Source: Adiantum capillus-veneris
Taxonomy: Eukaryota > Streptophyta > Polypodiopsida > Polypodiales > Pteridaceae
Assembly: GCA_014529385.2 (NCBI GenBank)
Contig: CM043942.1
Span: 63,211,184-63,275,183 of the forward strand
Direction of reading: 5' to 3'
Length of the DNA: 64,000 nt
The position numbers and the translations under genes are program-made. The notes beneath the pieces were generated by a model. The model did no database searches. It saw nothing but the letters and a program-made list of their open reading frames with translations, and was not told where the DNA came from. Of the stretch, positions 10,593-22,300 are shown piece after piece. Position 1 is the first letter of the stretch. Each line of letters starts with the position of its first letter.

Positions 10593-11334
10593 TTATACTC
10601 TTACCATGCCGGTGTTGATGAGTTGGCACATCCACAGGAGGTCATCGCCTTTCATAGGCTCCACTTTCCCTTCGTCGCTTAGTACGTACGGGGTGATGGT
10701 GACGCGTTTGACTACTCCTAGCCTTTTAGCTAGTAGCAGTTGCAAGTAATTACCATAGTCGGCGCGTTGCATGAGCTCCACTCCATTCAGCTGTAACTCG
10801 TCTCCAGCCCACTGGGTCTCACCCGTGGTGGACAATTTCTTCAGGATGAGCTGTACGAGGAGAGGAGGAAGGCCCTCTACCCGTCCTCCAAAATCGCGAG
10901 CGTAGTCGCCAAACCACTCCTCCCTAGGGCATGGGAACCTTCTTAACAGTTCTACTTCAGGATTGTCAAAATGGACTAGCAGTACTCGCATGCTCCGCGC
11001 GAATCGATAGGTGACCTTCCGCCGCTTTGCCTCGGATGACCTTCTTTTTGGCAAACTAGGCCGACTCGGCTTCCTGAACTTAAAGCACTCGTGTGGCCAG
11101 GTGCTTCTTCCTTTGGGGTCATGTGTTTCCGGTCTCGCCTAGCCCTTCCTTTCCTTTGGCTTGAGCGGCCCCGTTTGGCCACTTAGGAGTAGAGACTATA
11201 CTTTTGCTTACAACTTCCTTAGGAAAGAGAGGTCTTACCGATCTTTTTCCTCCCTTAATATGGACGACCTCCTCGTGGTGAACGTCAATGTGGATGATTT
11301 CAGCCCCTTTGTTACCTTCGTTGTTGGAATTCAT
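10593..11334 (-). pseudogene. Unrecognised ORF upstream of gag in the Tat-like element
   Basis: Before gag the minus strand carries a broken reading frame of roughly 240 codons: 11334-11119 (MNSNNEGNKGAEIIH...), then the best-preserved part 11054-10593 (153 residues). This part is rich in Lys/Arg at its N-terminus (PKRRSSEAKRRK) and continues with a hydrophobic globular-looking body (VLLVHFDNPEVELLRRF, WFGDYARDFGG, YLQLLLAKRLGVVKRV). A separate upstream frame (11584-11312) has a CxxC pair near CVACANRK and CHHC. Ogre/Tat elements are known to carry an ORF before gag whose function is not established. I do not recognise a domain. The position, strand and composition suggest an element-encoded protein rather than a host gene. 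Confidence 0.6.
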
Positions 11335-11609
11335 TGATAGTGTGCTTTGGTCGACAACAGTGATGGCACTTTATGGCCTTCCCACCTGATGCTCTCAATT
11401 TGCGGTTAGCACAAGCAACACAAGATGGGGAGCTTACCTCTTGAATAGTGACTACACTATAGCCTGGCAGTAGTACTTCAATGAAGGTGGTAGTGCTTCT
11501 TCGGTCTCCTCCTCCTCCGTTCTCCAATTGGAGAATTCTTTCAACCATTCGTCCATGGTCCACGATGTGTGTTGTTTTCAGCATTGTAAGCTGAAGGTTT
11601 CAAAGAATC

Positions 11610-11629
11610 CCTCCTCAGTGGGGGCACCA
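11610..11629 (-). other. Primer-binding site of the Tat-like element
   Basis: On the minus strand, TGGTGCCCCCACTGAGGAGG begins two bases after the 5' LTR end (which reads TGTCA). It starts with TGG, as a PBS complementary to a tRNA 3' CCA must. The matching tRNA was not identified. A near-identical copy next to another LTR-like end lies at 14373-14392. Confidence 0.75.
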
Positions 11630-11786
11630 AATGACAAGCACAAAGCACAAAATGTACCCCGACGGCCTCAAACGCCAGGAGCCGATGCACGCCAAACTGG
11701 CCACGGTGAAAGGAATACGGGGCACCACCTAGCTTTGAGCGGCCAGGACGCGGACCACGGTGATTCAAAGTAATACAAAACTTTGC

Positions 11787-11907
<121 letters not shown>

Positions 11908-12237
11908 GGTGATGAAAAAGCCCTCAGGGTGTGAGGAAAAACTATTTTCATGCAATATTTACAGCAAACTTATTTCCAGCGAGGTGGTAACCATGGTGAT
12001 AGAGAGATGGTGAGCCTAATAGTGCATTCTCTAAAGGTGACTCATAGACCGGAGATTTCTGCTAGCATGAGTGTGTGTGTGGCGACCATCGAAGTCAAGG
12101 TGTAAACATGGCTTCTTCACATAGTGGTCATTCCCAAAATGTAATGCTAAATCCCCTTTTTCTTGATACAAGTGTTGCCAATCCTTCCCACCAAAAATGC
12201 CACCCAGTGCTGACCCCCCGATGGTGACCTCTCAGTG

Positions 12238-12249
12238 CCTTTTTATAGG
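12238..12249 (-). promoter_or_regulatory. TATA box of the Tat-like 5' LTR
   Basis: The minus strand reads CCTATAAAAAGG here. It lies inside the LTR, about 600 bp before its PBS-side end and in the element's orientation, as expected for the promoter that starts the genomic RNA. Confidence 0.65.
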
Positions 12250-12867
12250 TGTTGGCTGCTTTAGATTTAGGGCAATCTCGTTAGGTTAGGGCCGTAATTA
12301 GGGGAAACAAATAAAGGTGGTGGGTCCTAGATGGTTGACCCTTTCTTTGTCTTGGGGAATTTTAAAAATCAAAACTCCTAGGTGGGCCTTTGTGACCAGC
12401 ACCTAGAGAGAGGTGATAATTTACAATTGGGTTTTTTTTACAAGATTTGGTGTAAAACTGAAAATAATGATGAAAACCTAGGGATATTACTGAAAAGATG
12501 CGTCGTGGACAAGATGACGGCGAACGGCGGGCCTCGTTGGTGCGTCGATGTAGCACGTTCGTCATTTTCAGGGCTGGCTAGGGCATGCCTTCAGCATTGT
12601 TTCTTGTTTTGGTGTGGGCATCGTGCGAGTTGGCCATCTTTTCTTTTGATGTTGAACCTCAATGTCGAATCCCTTCATTTTTTACCTTTTTTTGTGGGTG
12701 CGTATATGCATGCGTGTACTGTGTGTTTATGGGGTGTGTATGTAATTGTGTGAGTGAGAGAGATAGTTATATTTTACCGAATTGAGAGAGTTAATGAGAG
12801 GGTGTTGAGGGTGTGTGTGTGTAAGTGCATACGTGAATGTGTGTGGGAACGAGAGAGGAAGAGGGTT

Positions 12868-12872
<5 letters not shown>

Positions 12873-12920
<48 letters not shown>
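12873..12920. repeat. (TA)n microsatellite
   Basis: About 24 TA units within the right LTR, preceded by a short GA/GT-rich tract. Confidence 0.97.
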
Positions 12921-12921
<1 letters not shown>

Positions 12922-13020
12922 TTTTTAAACCATTTTTCATGCAGATTTACAGAGAACGAGGGGGGGAAAGGAGAGAGCATGAGGGTATGAGAGGGATTGG
13001 GGAGTGAGAGGGGATAGGGA

Positions 13021-13038
13021 TTGTGTGTGTGTGTGTGT

Positions 13039-13121
<83 letters not shown>
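13021..13121. repeat. (GT)n-(GA)n compound microsatellite
   Basis: A short GT run continuing into about 39 GA units, in the right LTR. A second compound array (13190-13312) follows after about 70 bp of G-rich sequence. Confidence 0.96.
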
Positions 13122-13122
<1 letters not shown>

Positions 13123-13189
13123 GCAACTGCATTGCGGGGGTGAGTGGGTGAGGGGTGAGAGGGGATGGGGATTTTGAGGGGATGGGGAG

Positions 13190-13312
<123 letters not shown>

Positions 13313-13529
13313 ATGTAATACGCCTTCGGGCTGTGCCTAGCCAACAGAGAGCAAGGGGGGGGGGGGGGGGGGGGGGGGGTTTCAACGAGGTGGGGAAGAG
13401 ATTGGGCCAGGGATAGAGAGGGAGGGAGGGGTGTGGGGAGAGAAAGGGGTGTGTGTGTGTGTGTGTGTATAGGGAGTGAGAGAGAGAGACTTTGTAGCTA
13501 CACCCTGCATGGCGGGTTTCTACACAGAC

Positions 13530-13532
<3 letters not shown>

Positions 13533-13606
<74 letters not shown>
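13533..13606. repeat. (GA)n microsatellite in the right LTR
   Basis: About 37 GA units. The left LTR has almost no GA array at this point (about 285-300), showing independent expansion. Confidence 0.96.
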
Positions 13607-13609
<3 letters not shown>

Positions 13610-14072
13610 GTGAGTGAGTGAGTGAGAGGGGAAAGAGAGAGAGGGTATGTGTGGTGGTGGGTTAAGAGAGAGGGAGATATTCTACTCCATGCTGGCCCGC
13701 GTGCCTTCATAGAGATGGAGAGGGAATCAACGAGAGAGAGATAGATGAGGGAGAGAGAGAGAGTGTGTGTGTGTGTGTGTGGTGGTTACTTAGTTTGCAT
13801 GGTGGCACCCTGCTTTGGTTGGAAAACAAGAGGGGAGGAGAGAGAGAGAGAGGGACAAGAGAGTATGGACAAGAGGGGAGAGAGAGAAAGAGGAAAAAAA
13901 TGTGAAAGTGTGTGTGTGTATGAATAATGCAAGAGAGAGAGTTTGACTCTTGTCCATGCATGCTGGTCCGCCAGTGGAAGCAAGAGAGAGTAGGCTTGTT
14001 GTATGCGCCCATTGGGCTAGTGACACATGGGTAGAGATAAGAGAGAGATGGTGGGTTGGCGGAGCCGAGGAG

Positions 14073-14113
<41 letters not shown>

Positions 14114-14292
14114 ATGTCCTCTGCTGATAATGGATTAATATGGCCAAACTAAATGGCGGTGCACCATGGCCAAGCATAGAGGGGGGTGGTGATTGTTTTT
14201 TTTTTATAAAAAAATTATCGTTTTCCTCGGTAATGTGATCCCCCCTGATTGGGGTTGGTTCTTGTGGCCGTGGTTTCAAAAACTGGCCATCA

Positions 14293-14569
14293 ATTTATTC
14301 GTGCTTCATACAACCTACTTATTTATGCTAAGCATGCATGCAATTTTGAAACAACAACAGACACCAAGACCTCCTCATTGGGGGCACCAAAATTGACATG
14401 GCTCGGGGCAGGAAACAAGGATAGTGGCCTCTAAGCAACCTTCTAGGCTCATGTGCTGCTCAATTGGGTTGCGGTTGGAAAAAAAAACAAACAAACACAC
14501 ACAAACCCATAACCAAACCCTACCCAAATTTGGGGGCACCAGCTAGTTTTAGATGCAAAGTAGGACACC

Positions 14570-14638
<69 letters not shown>

Positions 14639-14660
14639 GGGGGGGGGGGAGTGTGTTGCA
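14293..14660 (-). repeat. Fragment of a second, related LTR element (PBS and LTR edge)
   Basis: Just outside the Tat-like element, the block 14372-14397 has the same arrangement as that element's own LTR edge: cctcctcattggg, ggcacca, then a few A/T bases and TGACA. About 140 bp later, 'gggggcaccagctagtttt' echoes 'ggggcaccacctagctttg' near 11720, again followed by a GA array (14571-14627) and here a G run to 14649. This suggests the Tat-like copy inserted into the leader of an older relative in the same orientation. The similarity is short, so this is tentative. Confidence 0.4.
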
Positions 14661-15665
14661 CTAATATCTGTTCACCAAGCATCCATGACCAAACAAAGTG
14701 AGATTAGCATTTGTTCAACATAGATTTAGTAAAATACACCACAACACATCACAAGAAAAGCCATCCCAATCACTATCTTAAGGCCAAGGGAGTCCTCTCC
14801 ACCCTATCACCCTCTTACAACATGTGGGATTTATGGCCAAAACAATAACAACACACCACAAACAAGCTATCAAGAACTTGAGTAGTAAAACACCAAGAGA
14901 CTCACACATGATTTTTCTCCATGACTTCATGTAGAAAGAGAGACAAGGTAGCTATGCTTAGCTCAAATTCACCTCCTTGATTCAACAAAATATTGTGCTT
15001 AGGATTTCTACTCTCTATTGAATGATCACTCTCTCTTACAATGTCATAAAACTCCCTTGCTAATCACACCCCTAAGTGCAACACATGCGTGTGCATAAGC
15101 TAATGAGATTTCACTCAAGAGATCCTTCTCAAGAGATTGATCTTGGCTTCTAGCCCTATAGCATGGTGCTCTTGCTTATGGCTTGTATCCCTTTGTGCTA
15201 GCTACACCCTCCTTTTATAGCATTTTTTTAGGACTAGGGTACTCCTCTAACTGTGGTTCGGTTAGATTTTTAGCATTTTATCTATTTTCTTGCTTAGAAT
15301 TATCAAGAAGGTGGTTGGGACAGAGAGATAAAAGAGAGAGGAAAGAAATTGAGGTGATAGGACTTTACATAGTAGGGTTATTGTTAGTAGATTAGTATAG
15401 CTAGGGTACTTTTTATTGATTTACAAATAAATTTGAATATTTACAACAATGAAAGTATTAGGTCTCCCCAATCTCAAAAAACAAAAATTCTCTTAATACA
15501 TATTAAATGCATAAGGGAAGGGTGAGTTTAGGAAATGAAAATACAAGTGAAAGTGGAATTCAACAGACATATGAAGGTGGAAATTCAAAAGACCTTTTGT
15601 GTCCATATAAAGAGGTGTTTCTCTTATATTTTATTTTTCCTTTAGCGTTTTCTTGTCTTCAAAGT

Positions 15666-15716
<51 letters not shown>

Positions 15717-16725
15717 GTTGCATCCTTATTCTATAGCTAACACTATTGCAGATCTACGTGCTTTGTCATTGCCCGTGGCTACATGCTATAGACTAGAGCA
15801 TCATTTTTGTTGTTGTTGAGGGAATCTTTGAATTAGGAATACCTTTTATTTTTTCTGAAGCCATTAGGAATACCTTTTAAAGTATTCATGTAGGATACAA
15901 ATAAGAAAGATAAGTGCTTGAGAATTAAAAAAAGATGGATTTCCTACAACGTTGATGCTCCAAGAAGCTTGAGTAGGCCAATTTTTTACACTTGTTGACT
16001 GTCCACTAACTTTGACGGCATGATTGCTCTCCATTCTTGACCTTTCTTGGGAGCAAAGGTGATTGAAGATGAGTAATCCATCACCGTGATGTGTTCTTTA
16101 AGAGAAGAGGCTGAATTTTGTGGATGTTTTATAAAAATTGATAATTTGGCGACGAAGAGAAAATGAGACTAAGAGGTCAATTTTGAAATAGAAGTGTGTG
16201 TAAGATGCATGAATTCACCATGGTTTCTCTTATGAGGAGAAGGTGAGTATGGTGTAGAGAACAGCGGCGGTGAGAGAGATAGGGATGATGAGTGGAGAAG
16301 TGTGTATGAAAGAGAAAAATGATAAAGTAAAAGAGGGAGTGCAGTTGCATGGCATGGGCAAATTGAGATCCATCAATTAAATCATATCTCATATCTAGTA
16401 GCTCCAATAATTATGAAACAATTTGAGATAAAAGTTCAGCTCATGAGCTACAATTCTTGTCTTTATCACTTTTCCAAATTTGGAGAGAAAGTGGTAGCTA
16501 TAAATTTTGCAAAGCCAACTGTCTTCTTCCACTGCACAAAGTCTTTGTGGTGTCCCTCTTTGGGTGATTCTTTTGAATGCCTCCAAGAGTGAGCCGGGTG
16601 CGAAAACCTATCATATTTTTACCTTGAGGATTTGTAGAACATAAAGGTTGTCAGTGATCATATACAAAAAAAATTATAGGATGATAAAAAAAATTTCTTG
16701 AAAGACAAGAGTTCAAAGATGAAGG
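14661..16725. other. No gene recognised
   Basis: AT-rich, non-coding-looking sequence. The only feature is a (CT)n microsatellite at 15669-15714. Short frames here show no family motif. Confidence 0.6.
15669..15714. repeat. (CT)n microsatellite
   Basis: About 23 CT units in otherwise AT-rich sequence. Confidence 0.96.
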
Positions 16726-17484
16726 GTTTTGAAAGAAAGAAATGTTATGGTTAGCCCAGATGTAGTTGCTATGAGACAAAAGCTTTGTGATGATGTCAAT
16801 GAACTGCAAAGTTTACTACAAATCCACAGTGTGGATTTAAAGAGGGAAATAAATCTCAAAGTGAAGAGAAGACACTTAAAGCTTTGTGATGATGTCAATG
16901 AAGTGCAGAGTTTACTACACATCCACAATGTTGATGTAAAGAGGGAATAAAGCTCAAAGTGAAGAGAGAGACACTTAAAGAGACATTGGATGTTTTGGGA
17001 TTTCCTCAGAGTACAGACACCCTTGTTGATGTTGAAATTGACATAGCTTGTCATCGTGTTAGTGTCTGTGATTTTTGTGCTTGCATCTTATGTACTTTGG
17101 AAAATGTGTACAACTAACCCATGTACTTACCATGCTTCTCTTTTATTTGGTTTGAATACTAATTTGGAGGTGTAGGGAGAAAAAGTGCATGCATGTGAAA
17201 GTTGATTGTAGCTACTCATGCATATAAGCAAGATGCTACAATGCTCCCTCTTCCCCACTGCCCTGTGTAAATTAGCTATGGACATTTCTACAAAAAGGAT
17301 AGGAGGGGTACACGATGGGACAATGATCAACCAATGTACTGACTGTGGTCTGCCACTACAAAAAATCACTCCAATGATCAAGATGCCATGGGAGCACAAA
17401 TATCACTTTCTTTACTTTGTTGCTGCATGCTCACAAAATGTAGAGCTTCTACCTGCTACTAGCAGAGGATACCAACAGAATTGA
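16722..17484 (+). pseudogene. Unrecognised ORF relic with a 99-bp tandem duplication and a degenerate RING-like motif
   Basis: The plus strand reads MKERNVMVSPDVVAMRQ and then a 33-codon unit twice (from 16781 and 16880), beginning KLCDDVNE in both. After a one-base shift near 16950 the sense continues with ETLDVLGFPQSTDTLVDVE and VCDFCACILC. A further frame, 17218-17484, has CTDCGLPLQ...MPWEHKYHFLYF. Its C-x2-C, H and H spacing resembles a RING or zinc-finger core in which two Cys are replaced (Trp and Leu/Tyr). Stops separate the parts, so it is not functional. It may be a transposon gene or a retroposed host fragment; no family was recognised. Confidence 0.4.
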
Positions 17485-17549
17485 TTGCAAGATCACAGGG
17501 CATGTATACCAATCACACTAGTCTTTGATAAGGTAATCATAAATGTCAG

Positions 17550-18478
17550 CATGCTAATTAGTAAACCATCATAGCAAGAAAATATTGGTATTCTAGTTAG
17601 CATATTGTGTATGGTAGTTAGCATACTTTGTATGCTAGTTATCATACCTAGTTATTCTATGTATTCTAGTTAACATACATAGTACATGGAATTCTATACA
17701 TGTTGATTAGAATACTATGTATGCTAGTTAGTATACCCAGTACATGGAATGCTAGGTAGGATACATGTTGAGTATGTTATGCTAGTTAGAATATTGTGAA
17801 TGCTAGTTAGCATATTGTGAATGTTAGTTAGCATATTGTGTATGCTAGTTAGCCACCTAATTATGCTTTGTATGCTAGCTAGAATAGTCTTTTTTCTAGT
17901 TAACATAGTGAGTATGGTGGCTAGCATACTATATATGCTAGTTAGGATACCCACTATGCAAGTTAGTATACCAAGTACATGAAATACTTATTAACTAGTT
18001 AGCATACAGTGAATGCTAGCTAGAATATTGTGTATGGTAGTTATCATAGTAGGTATGGTTGTTAGCATACTTTGTATGCTAGTTAGCATAGTCTCTATAC
18101 TAGTTGGCATAGTGGGTATGGTGGCTAGCATATTGTGTATGCTAGTAAGCATACCCAATTATGCTAGTTAGCATAGTGTGCATGGTGGCTAGCATACATT
18201 GTATGCTAGTTAATATACCCAATTACGCTATGTATGGTACTTAGCATACTTTGTATGCTAGTTAGCATAGTGGATATGGTGGCTAGCATATTGTGTATGC
18301 TCGTTAGCATACCCACTGTGCTAGTTATCATACCCACTACATGGAATGCTTATTGGCTAGTAGAATACTTTGAGTTCTAGCTAGCATATTGTGTATGCTT
18401 GTTAGCATAGTGGGCATGGTGGCTAGTATACTTTGTATGCTAGTTAGCATACCCATTTATGCTATGTATGCTAGTTAA
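17550..18478. repeat. Palindromic minisatellite array (GTATGCTA-GT-TAGCATAC type)
   Basis: About 0.93 kb is filled with degenerate copies of an 18-bp self-complementary unit: two 8-bp arms, GTATGCTA and TAGCATAC, around GT. The units are separated by linkers such as tttgtatg, ccca and gtgggtatgg. The string gttagcata occurs more than a dozen times. No frame is open across it. Each unit could form a hairpin in either strand. Confidence 0.9.
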
Positions 18479-18479
18479 A

Positions 18480-19330
18480 GTGGTCAAAGGATGCACTTTT
18501 ATCCCCAAAAAGGGGGATGGGTAACTGTATGGTTTTCGGCCTTCCATAACTCTACATATGACCTTCAATTTGAGTGGAGATTATAAATATGAAATCTACA
18601 CACCGAGATCTTTCCAAGATATGTTACATGATATGGTTTTTCCTCCTAGATTTTAAATTTCATTTTGGGGGAAAAAACTAAATTCAAATAAACTAGTCAT
18701 TTGAATCCCTTGAATTACCAAATAAAGATGCCCTCCTAGATTCTTTTTCTAATGTGGGCTTTGAGGACCTTCAAGAAGTTCAATCATCATCTCCAAGGTC
18801 ACAAAGTGAGGTTGTTTTCATCATATATTTTGTTCCATCAAAGTTTTATGTTCATTGGTTCCACTTTATGTTGAATGTTTGCAGTTCAAAAGAGAATGAA
18901 AGACAAAATGAAGGTCCAAGAGGATTGGGGTGTGGATGAAACTATGCTATCGCTATTATAGCTTTGTTACTCTTATATTTTGAAAAAATTTCCCTTCGTA
19001 ACCAATATGCCTATCTTTGGTATATTTGGGAATTCGAACATATTTTTTTAGGCCAAAATAGCTGTCTTGTGTACAATTTGTTTGAGTACCATTTTTGTGT
19101 ATTTGCTCAAAATCTTGGCTTCATTATGAGGCTTCAACCTTGCATATGTGAAAGTCCATTGTAGTAGTGTGATTTGGCTGGCCAATTAAAAATGAAATTT
19201 TCTTGATCTATTTTCAGCAAAATAATCTTTTCTTAAAAAAGGCCCCTACTATAAAAAGGTGGCATCAATAAATCATTTTCATTTGTTACTTTCACAACCC
19301 TTGAGATCTTCCATTATCCATCGATACTTC
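18480..19330. other. No gene recognised
   Basis: AT-rich sequence following the minisatellite, with short frames only and no retroelement or host motif seen. Confidence 0.55.
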
Positions 19331-19538
19331 AAACCAAACATGGATGCATACACAGTCTCTACTATAAAAGTGCCTTTCTACCCTGACCCACCCCTTTATT
19401 GCGCTTCACCTACTTCCTTGAGGAAACCAGCTACAAAGGAAATCCAAAGCTTTACACACTTCTCACTTGTCTCTCACACCTTGCCACCACAAGTTTTCTC
19501 CATATTGACATATTTGAGGAGATTTTGGCATTCATGGA
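19331..19538 (+). repeat. Direct repeat, copy 1 (about 205 bp)
   Basis: Shares a collinear ~205-bp block with 19806-20010, from aaaccaaacatggatgca to ggcattcatgga, with scattered substitutions. The copies are separated by about 270 bp. It lies just outside the terminal-repeat-like block at 20042, so it may be part of the same LTR. Confidence 0.85.
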
Positions 19539-19805
19539 GGAGCACATCATTAAATATGTCATATTTATCCCCACACATATAGGGATTGGGGTACCTTGCA
19601 ACCTTGTATGCTACATCCATCAAGAAGACCGCCCGCTCTCAAAGTGGTTGAAATAGTGTTAGGAAATTTATACTGATGCATGGCATTTCCTTGTGAGCAA
19701 GCTCCATGGGTGTTGACACTAGAGAAGCACATATTGGGGGTGGAGTACCTTTCTAGCACTGCTACTTGTTAGCGAGCTGCTACAAAGACGGATGTGTTTA
19801 GCACC

Positions 19806-20010
19806 AAACCAAACATGGATGCAGCCACAGCCTGGGTACAAGTGCCTTTCTACCCTGACCCACCCCTCTATTGTACTTCACCCTCTTCCTCGAGGAAACC
19901 AACTACAAAGGAAAGCCAGAGCTTTACACACTTCTCACTCGTCTCCCACACCTTGCCACCACAATTGTCCTCCATATTGACATGTTTGAGGATATTTTGG
20001 CATTCATGGA
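19806..20010 (+). repeat. Direct repeat, copy 2
   Basis: Partner of 19331-19538. Short frames appear in both copies but differ in frame and stops, so no coding role is supported. Confidence 0.85.
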
Positions 20011-20041
20011 CCAACCAAAAGATGCATCTCTCAAAACATTG

Positions 20042-20407
20042 AAAAAGCTTCACCAAACTCCACTATGTTGGATTCTTTGGTGTAGCCTCAACCCCAATGC
20101 CACTAATACAGGATCACATAGTATTGCACAAAGCCACACCTTCTTCCATACATTTATCTCACACACACCTCCATGAAAACCTTAGAACTTCCATAGACTC
20201 TCCCGAGTGAAAAATTGAAGAGAAGATACTCTCATTCACTCCTCCATACACTAAAAAATAGGACGCGAATAAGACGGGACTACATAGGACCACCTGTAGT
20301 AACCCTGCTTCGTCCTTCACATAGAGAAGTAAAAGTGATGATAATGAACCTAAAAAGTACTCTTCAATCTTAGAAACTCACTAAAACCATGAGTGTTGTG
20401 GAAATTT
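20042..20407 (-). repeat. Left terminal-repeat block (probable 3' LTR part)
   Basis: Collinear with 30283-30330 plus 30782-31096: accaaactccact, ggtgtagcctca, the gaacttccatagactctccc stretch, and the end gtggaaattt. Unlike the right copy it has no foldback insertion, so it gives the empty-site sequence. Confidence 0.75.
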
Positions 20408-21439
20408 GTAGCCTTTCACACTACTATTGACCATTTATATGGTTGATTTTAGCCTGTTTTTGACCCCTGTTGAGCATTTTTCGAGGGAAAAATACTAAAG
20501 GGACTCCAAAATCAACCAAAATTTTTAATCTTGATCCTTTATACCCAAAATTCATTTCCACATATCCACATTCTATTTTTGACCTCGTCTAGAGCAGTTC
20601 GTACATCGCTGCATATCGAGCATCGCAAATATATGTGTCAAACTTTGGGGGTGAGGTTGAGAGTGTCCACACTTTCCACTTGCATTATTTATATTCTAGA
20701 AAGATCAAAAAGATCCCATAGATCTAAAATAAGCCTCTTGGATCCACATCTAAGACTTTGACACCCTGTCTAAGCATGTATGTGTACTTGACTGTCAGCA
20801 TGCAAATCTGACTATTTACAATGTTTACATGTTGCATCATGTTTAAAACGCATAACCTCATTGTAAAGATTACAAATTCATATATTAACACCTTACTGTA
20901 CATATGGCCATGCATATACACACTACTTTGTACATGCCAAAAGTTTTCTATCATCATTCCCCACCCTCTAAGTCGAGCATTCATGCTCAATCAACAGACT
21001 ATTTGGATCTGGAACCACAACCTTGCAAAACATTTCTTTAATCTATAACCATTTATCATGTAGCACAAACATTCACTAGACAATTTTTCCAACTCATATG
21101 TGCCATTTGGAAAAACATGCTTCACTCTGTATAGCCCAACCATTTGTCCCTCAACTTCTTTGAGAATTGAAATCCAAGCGAGAATCGTACTTCATTACAA
21201 GATCTCCTTTTAATGGCTTTCTTTAACAGACTCTTATTCATTTTCCCATTGTTGTCTCTAGCTATTGAAAATAATAATCACTGACTTTCTCTCTATTCAT
21301 TGCAGCAACTCTAGAGCTAGAATTCTTTCCTGCAACCTGTCTTTATGCTCACCTTTCATTATACACAACAACTTTAATGCATTTGATTGCACTTGTATAG
21401 GCATGAGAGATTCCTTTCCATAAACAAGCTTGAATGATG
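20408..21439. other. Interior of the decayed gypsy element, no motif seen
   Basis: About 1 kb between the left repeat block and the integrase end. A late integrase/C-terminal region could lie here on the minus strand, but no motif was certain. Confidence 0.4.
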
Positions 21440-22300
21440 TAAACTATGTAGCACTTCTATAAGCCCATAGAAACTTTTCCAAGTCCATGTCCCACACGTA
21501 CTTTGGGATGTTCTTTAGTATACATTAACAACATCCTTACAATTTGACCAATGTAGTTTTCAAACCTGTCCATTGCATTGTAGGTAGTAAGGAGAAGAAT
21601 GCCTATGTTGAATTTTCAACTTCTCCATTAGAGCACCAACAAGTTGCCCCATAAACCTTGTTCCATGATTAAAAAAAATGATAACTATTGGAGCTCCAAA
21701 CGTGCAACACACCTATTCATACAGAAAAGAGGCCACTCTTCCTGTAGTAACATCTTTTATAGCTCTTGCTTCCACCCACTTTGTCAAATAGTACACAACA
21801 ATTACAAGGATACTTTTTTCCATTATTGGTCCTTGGCATGGGACCAACAACAATCACTCCCCATTTTGAAAATGCATTAAAAGGCATTATTGCTTTTTGA
21901 GGCACAACCAAAATCTTTTGGTTTGGAAACACTTGGCATTCATGGCATGAATTGCACAAAAAATAAGCATCTCTCATCATGAAGGGCCAACATTAACATG
22001 GTCTCATAATACAGAATACAACTTGGTCCTTACCTTGATGTCTTGTTTCTTCATGGCAATGCTTCAAAATTAAACCTTTTTCTTCTTTGTATGGATCTTT
22101 CTCTTGAATGATATCTCTACCATAAAACATGAGATTCTCACCTCCCAATGTCTAGTTTCTTGCTTTTGCAACTTTTCTCTTATGCTGAATTTTTGACAGT
22201 GGCCTCTGCCAAGAAATACTTCTACATCTTGCACTGGTTCCCTTCCTGCATACAAGGCCTCTTTGAGATTTAACACTATTTTGGTAACAAAACAAGACAC
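21440..22300 (-). pseudogene. Integrase remnant of the decayed gypsy element
   Basis: The minus strand has CHECQ (zinc-binding Cys pair), FSKWGVIVVGPMPRTNNGKK (integrase core start, with the first catalytic Asp position changed in GVIVV), and further on the YYPQCNGQVE box containing the catalytic Glu near 21570. Several stops and shifts interrupt it. The upstream part to 22300 reads as the linker that precedes the HHCC domain. Confidence 0.7.

Noticed and set aside
17550-18478. CRISPR-like array
   Set aside because: Repeats are degenerate and palindromic, spacers are not of constant length, and there are no cas genes in this eukaryotic setting.
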